Source of the DNA: CAYZPB01 sp964551195
GTDB taxonomy: Bacteria; Bacillota; Bacilli; Tepidibacillales; Tepidibacillaceae
Assembly: GCA_964551195.1 (NCBI GenBank)
Contig: CAZKBI010000021.1
Span: 1 to 16,944, forward strand
Reading direction: 5' to 3'
Length of the DNA stretch: 16,944 nucleotides
The notes under the pieces: model-generated
The model's database searches: none
Told to the model about the DNA's origin: nothing
Seen by the model: the letters and a program-made list of their open reading frames with translations, nothing else
Shown: in pieces, positions 15,838 to 16,944 of the stretch
Layout of the letters: every line of letters starts with the position of its first letter
Position numbering within the stretch: position 1 is the stretch's first letter
Translations under genes and position numbers: made by a program

Positions 15838-15863
15838 AAAAGCTGCACCTTATCAGTACAGCT
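15838..15863 (-). terminator. Rho-independent terminator after the cytochrome-b-like gene
   Basis: AGCTGTAC, seven-base loop, GTGCAGCT (eight pairs, one of them G-U), followed by TTTC on the minus strand. It lies 62 nt after the stop at 15925 and before the amidohydrolase. The T-tract is short, so termination may be partial. Confidence 0.6.
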
Positions 15864-15924
15864 AAACTAATTGTATTACTATTTTCGATAAAATCATAGA
15901 GCGAAACCTAGCTTACCTAAAGAT

Positions 15925-16734
15925 TTAAGCTGATTGTTTCTTACTGCCCCTTCTCCCCTGTCTCCATATCCTGCTAATCGCAAGATCTATATAACGAGTT
16001 ATCACGGCGATCATCGCTGCTACAGCAATGTAGACAAGGATCGAGATAGAAGTAGTAGTTTCTGTGATTGAATGCAGGCCTTTTCCGCCACCACCGCCTG
16101 AACCTTTGCCATGAACTTTAGTTGGTTCAAGGCTAGTTGAGTTAAGATTAGTGAGGTCAAATATTGTGAAGGCTCTTTCCAAAGTTACGAACAGGTCCAC
16201 AGCTTGAGCTGCGAAAATACCCAGTGCAACTATTGCGATTGCGAAAATTGATGTGAGATAGTTGGGTAACTTGTAGGTAAACTGGAAAGTTTGGCGAAGG
16301 CTAGTCATAATCCACTTCCAGTGTAAGCCAAGATGGATTGCACCGATAAAAAGTAGCACAAATGACGAAGCGACGTGAACCTTCAACCAAGTAAAGGTGT
16401 AGTAGAGACCTATCCAGCTAAACCAAGAAAAATCAATGTACTTAGCAATTGCTAGACTGCTTAAGAGTAGAAAGATTGCAGCAATTAGTAGAAGGAAATT
16501 AATAATATAATTAACTCTTAGACGCGGCGACATTTTCTTGAAAAACTTCTTAGTACATGCCGTAACCCATTTCCAGTTAAGAATAATATGGGTGATGAAA
16601 GCTAAGCCAAGTGCTAGCCCAATCCACTCATGCCATTTAAGTCCAGTAAATAGTGGCTCCATAATAATAAGATAGACCGCCACCAGAATAATGTCGAGAT
16701 ATAGTTTTGTTTGCATTTTGCCTGTTATTTTCAC
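15925..16734 (-). CDS. Multi-pass membrane protein, probable b-type cytochrome (DUF4405-like)
   Basis: 269 residues with about six membrane segments (near 11-30, 36-54, 77-97, 115-139, 160-182 and 232-252). Two segments carry matching histidine pairs 14 residues apart: His35/His49 (HEWIG...HIILNWKW) and His120/His134 (VHVASS...IHLGLHWKW). This is the arrangement expected for two b hemes held between helices, and the repeated NWKW/HWKW ends support an internal duplication of a DUF4405-like unit. A glycine-rich loop (HGKGSGGGGGKG, about 204-215) lies between segments 5 and 6. The basic C terminus should be cytoplasmic. Probable role: moving electrons between a quinone or flavoprotein and an extracytoplasmic partner, none of which is in the window. 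The start is GTG 16734, with GGGGG seven bases upstream. It appears to have its own promoter and terminator. Confidence 0.75.
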   Translation of the reverse strand: MKITGKMQTKLYLDIILVAVYLIIMEPLFTGLKWHEWIGLALGLAFITHIILNWKWVTACTKKFFKKMSPRLRVNYIINFLLLIAAIFLLLSSLAIAKYIDFSWFSWIGLYYTFTWLKVHVASSFVLLFIGAIHLGLHWKWIMTSLRQTFQFTYKLPNYLTSIFAIAIVALGIFAAQAVDLFVTLERAFTIFDLTNLNSTSLEPTKVHGKGSGGGGGKGLHSITETTTSISILVYIAVAAMIAVITRYIDLAISRIWRQGRRGSKKQSA

Positions 16735-16811
16735 AAGTTTTCCCCCAGTAATTTATATATATATCTAAATTTACTCCTAAATCTTGAGTTTTATGTTAAT
16801 AAAGTATTAAG

Positions 16812-16840
16812 ATAATATTAATTTTATTAGTAAGTGGCAA
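16812..16840 (-). promoter_or_regulatory. Sigma-A-type promoter of the cytochrome-b-like gene
   Basis: TTGCCA (-35, 16840-16835), a 17-nt spacer and TATTAT (-10, 16817-16812), each one base from consensus. It predicts a start near 16805 and a leader of about 70 nt. It lies after the 5S rRNA terminator, so the gene is transcribed separately from the rRNA operon. Confidence 0.65.
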
Positions 16841-16853
16841 ATAACTGTTATTT
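16839..16853. promoter_or_regulatory. 15-bp palindrome overlapping the -35 box
   Basis: AAATAAC, one central base, GTTATTT: a perfect 7-1-7 inverted repeat that covers the first two bases of the -35 element and extends upstream. The position suits an activator or repressor site. AT-rich DNA produces such repeats by chance fairly often. Confidence 0.35.
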
Positions 16854-16871
16854 CTCCAAGCAGCGAACATG

Positions 16872-16913
16872 AAAAAACCCAGTTCCACAAGCCTTAGCTC
16901 ACAAAACTGGATT
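16872..16913 (-). terminator. Rho-independent terminator after the 5S rRNA
   Basis: A 17-bp stem (16913-16897 with 16892-16876, several G-U pairs in RNA), a four-base TAAG loop and a run of six Ts, the first two of which are in the stem. It lies about seven nt after the 5S 3' end and should end the rRNA operon transcript. Confidence 0.9.
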
Positions 16914-16920
16914 TATCTTC

Positions 16921-16944
16921 TGCCTGGCAACGTCCTATTCTCCC
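16921..16944 (-). rRNA. rrf: 5S ribosomal RNA, 3' end only
   Basis: The minus strand reads GGGAGAATAGGACG followed by TTGCCAGGCA, which matches the 3' part of bacterial 5S rRNA (helix around GAGAGTAGGACG and the terminal GCCAGGCA stem strand). Only about 24 bases are inside the window; the rest lies to the right. The terminator directly after it supports the call. It is probably the last gene of an rRNA operon on the minus strand. The exact 3' end (16920 or 16921) is uncertain. Confidence 0.85.

Noticed and set aside
16750..16770. TATATATATA tract before the cytochrome-b-like gene
   Set aside because: Simple AT-rich leader sequence; no regulatory meaning can be supported.
1..16944. CRISPR array, insertion sequence, prophage or defence genes
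   Set aside because: Looked for and not seen: no spaced repeats, transposase, integrase or tRNA attachment site. All coding space is housekeeping or single-gene functions.

Overview
This window looks like chromosomal DNA from a member of the Bacillota (Firmicutes). The evidence is a Bacillus-type purine operon with a split PurS/PurQ/small-PurL FGAM synthase, an Fe-S-type PurF with a propeptide, strong AGGAGG-like ribosome sites with several GTG and TTG starts, and the B. subtilis-like gene order pur operon, then yerB, yerC and pcrB. GC content is moderate by eye. A 100-N gap flanked by a 55-bp duplication shows the sequence is a scaffolded draft or metagenome assembly. I cannot name the genus.

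Every gene I can support is on the minus strand, so transcription runs from high to low coordinates. At the right edge are the last bases of a 5S rRNA (16921-16944) and a strong terminator (16872-16913). A sigma-A-like promoter with an overlapping palindrome then drives a multi-pass membrane cytochrome-b-like protein (15925-16734), which ends at a hairpin terminator. A metal-dependent amidohydrolase follows (14637-15800). Immediately downstream is a good promoter with a leader of about 180 nt that contains a hairpin. It leads into the purine operon purE-purB-purS-purQ-purL-purF-purM-purN-purH-purD (14410 down to about 3359). The operon appears to continue through a TraB/PrgY-family membrane protein, the DUF3048 lipoprotein yerB, the TrpR-like yerC and pcrB, which runs off the left edge.

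The ten purine genes encode nearly all steps from PRPP to IMP. purK and purC, which sit in the B. subtilis operon, are absent here. PurE is of the class I type.

Three things stand out. (1) PurQ, the glutaminase subunit of FGAM synthase, has lost its Cys-His-Glu triad (Ser87, Gln196, Asp198), although its fold, its partners PurS and PurL, and its tight translational coupling remain. The PurF glutaminase pocket keeps its nucleophile but carries unusual substitutions. Together these suggest purine synthesis driven by free ammonia rather than glutamine, which is an inference. (2) purD and the TraB-family gene form one uninterrupted reading frame with no stop between the domains, predicting a protein of about 819 residues once the gap artefact is collapsed. 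(3) The N gap is an unmerged contig overlap and not missing sequence.
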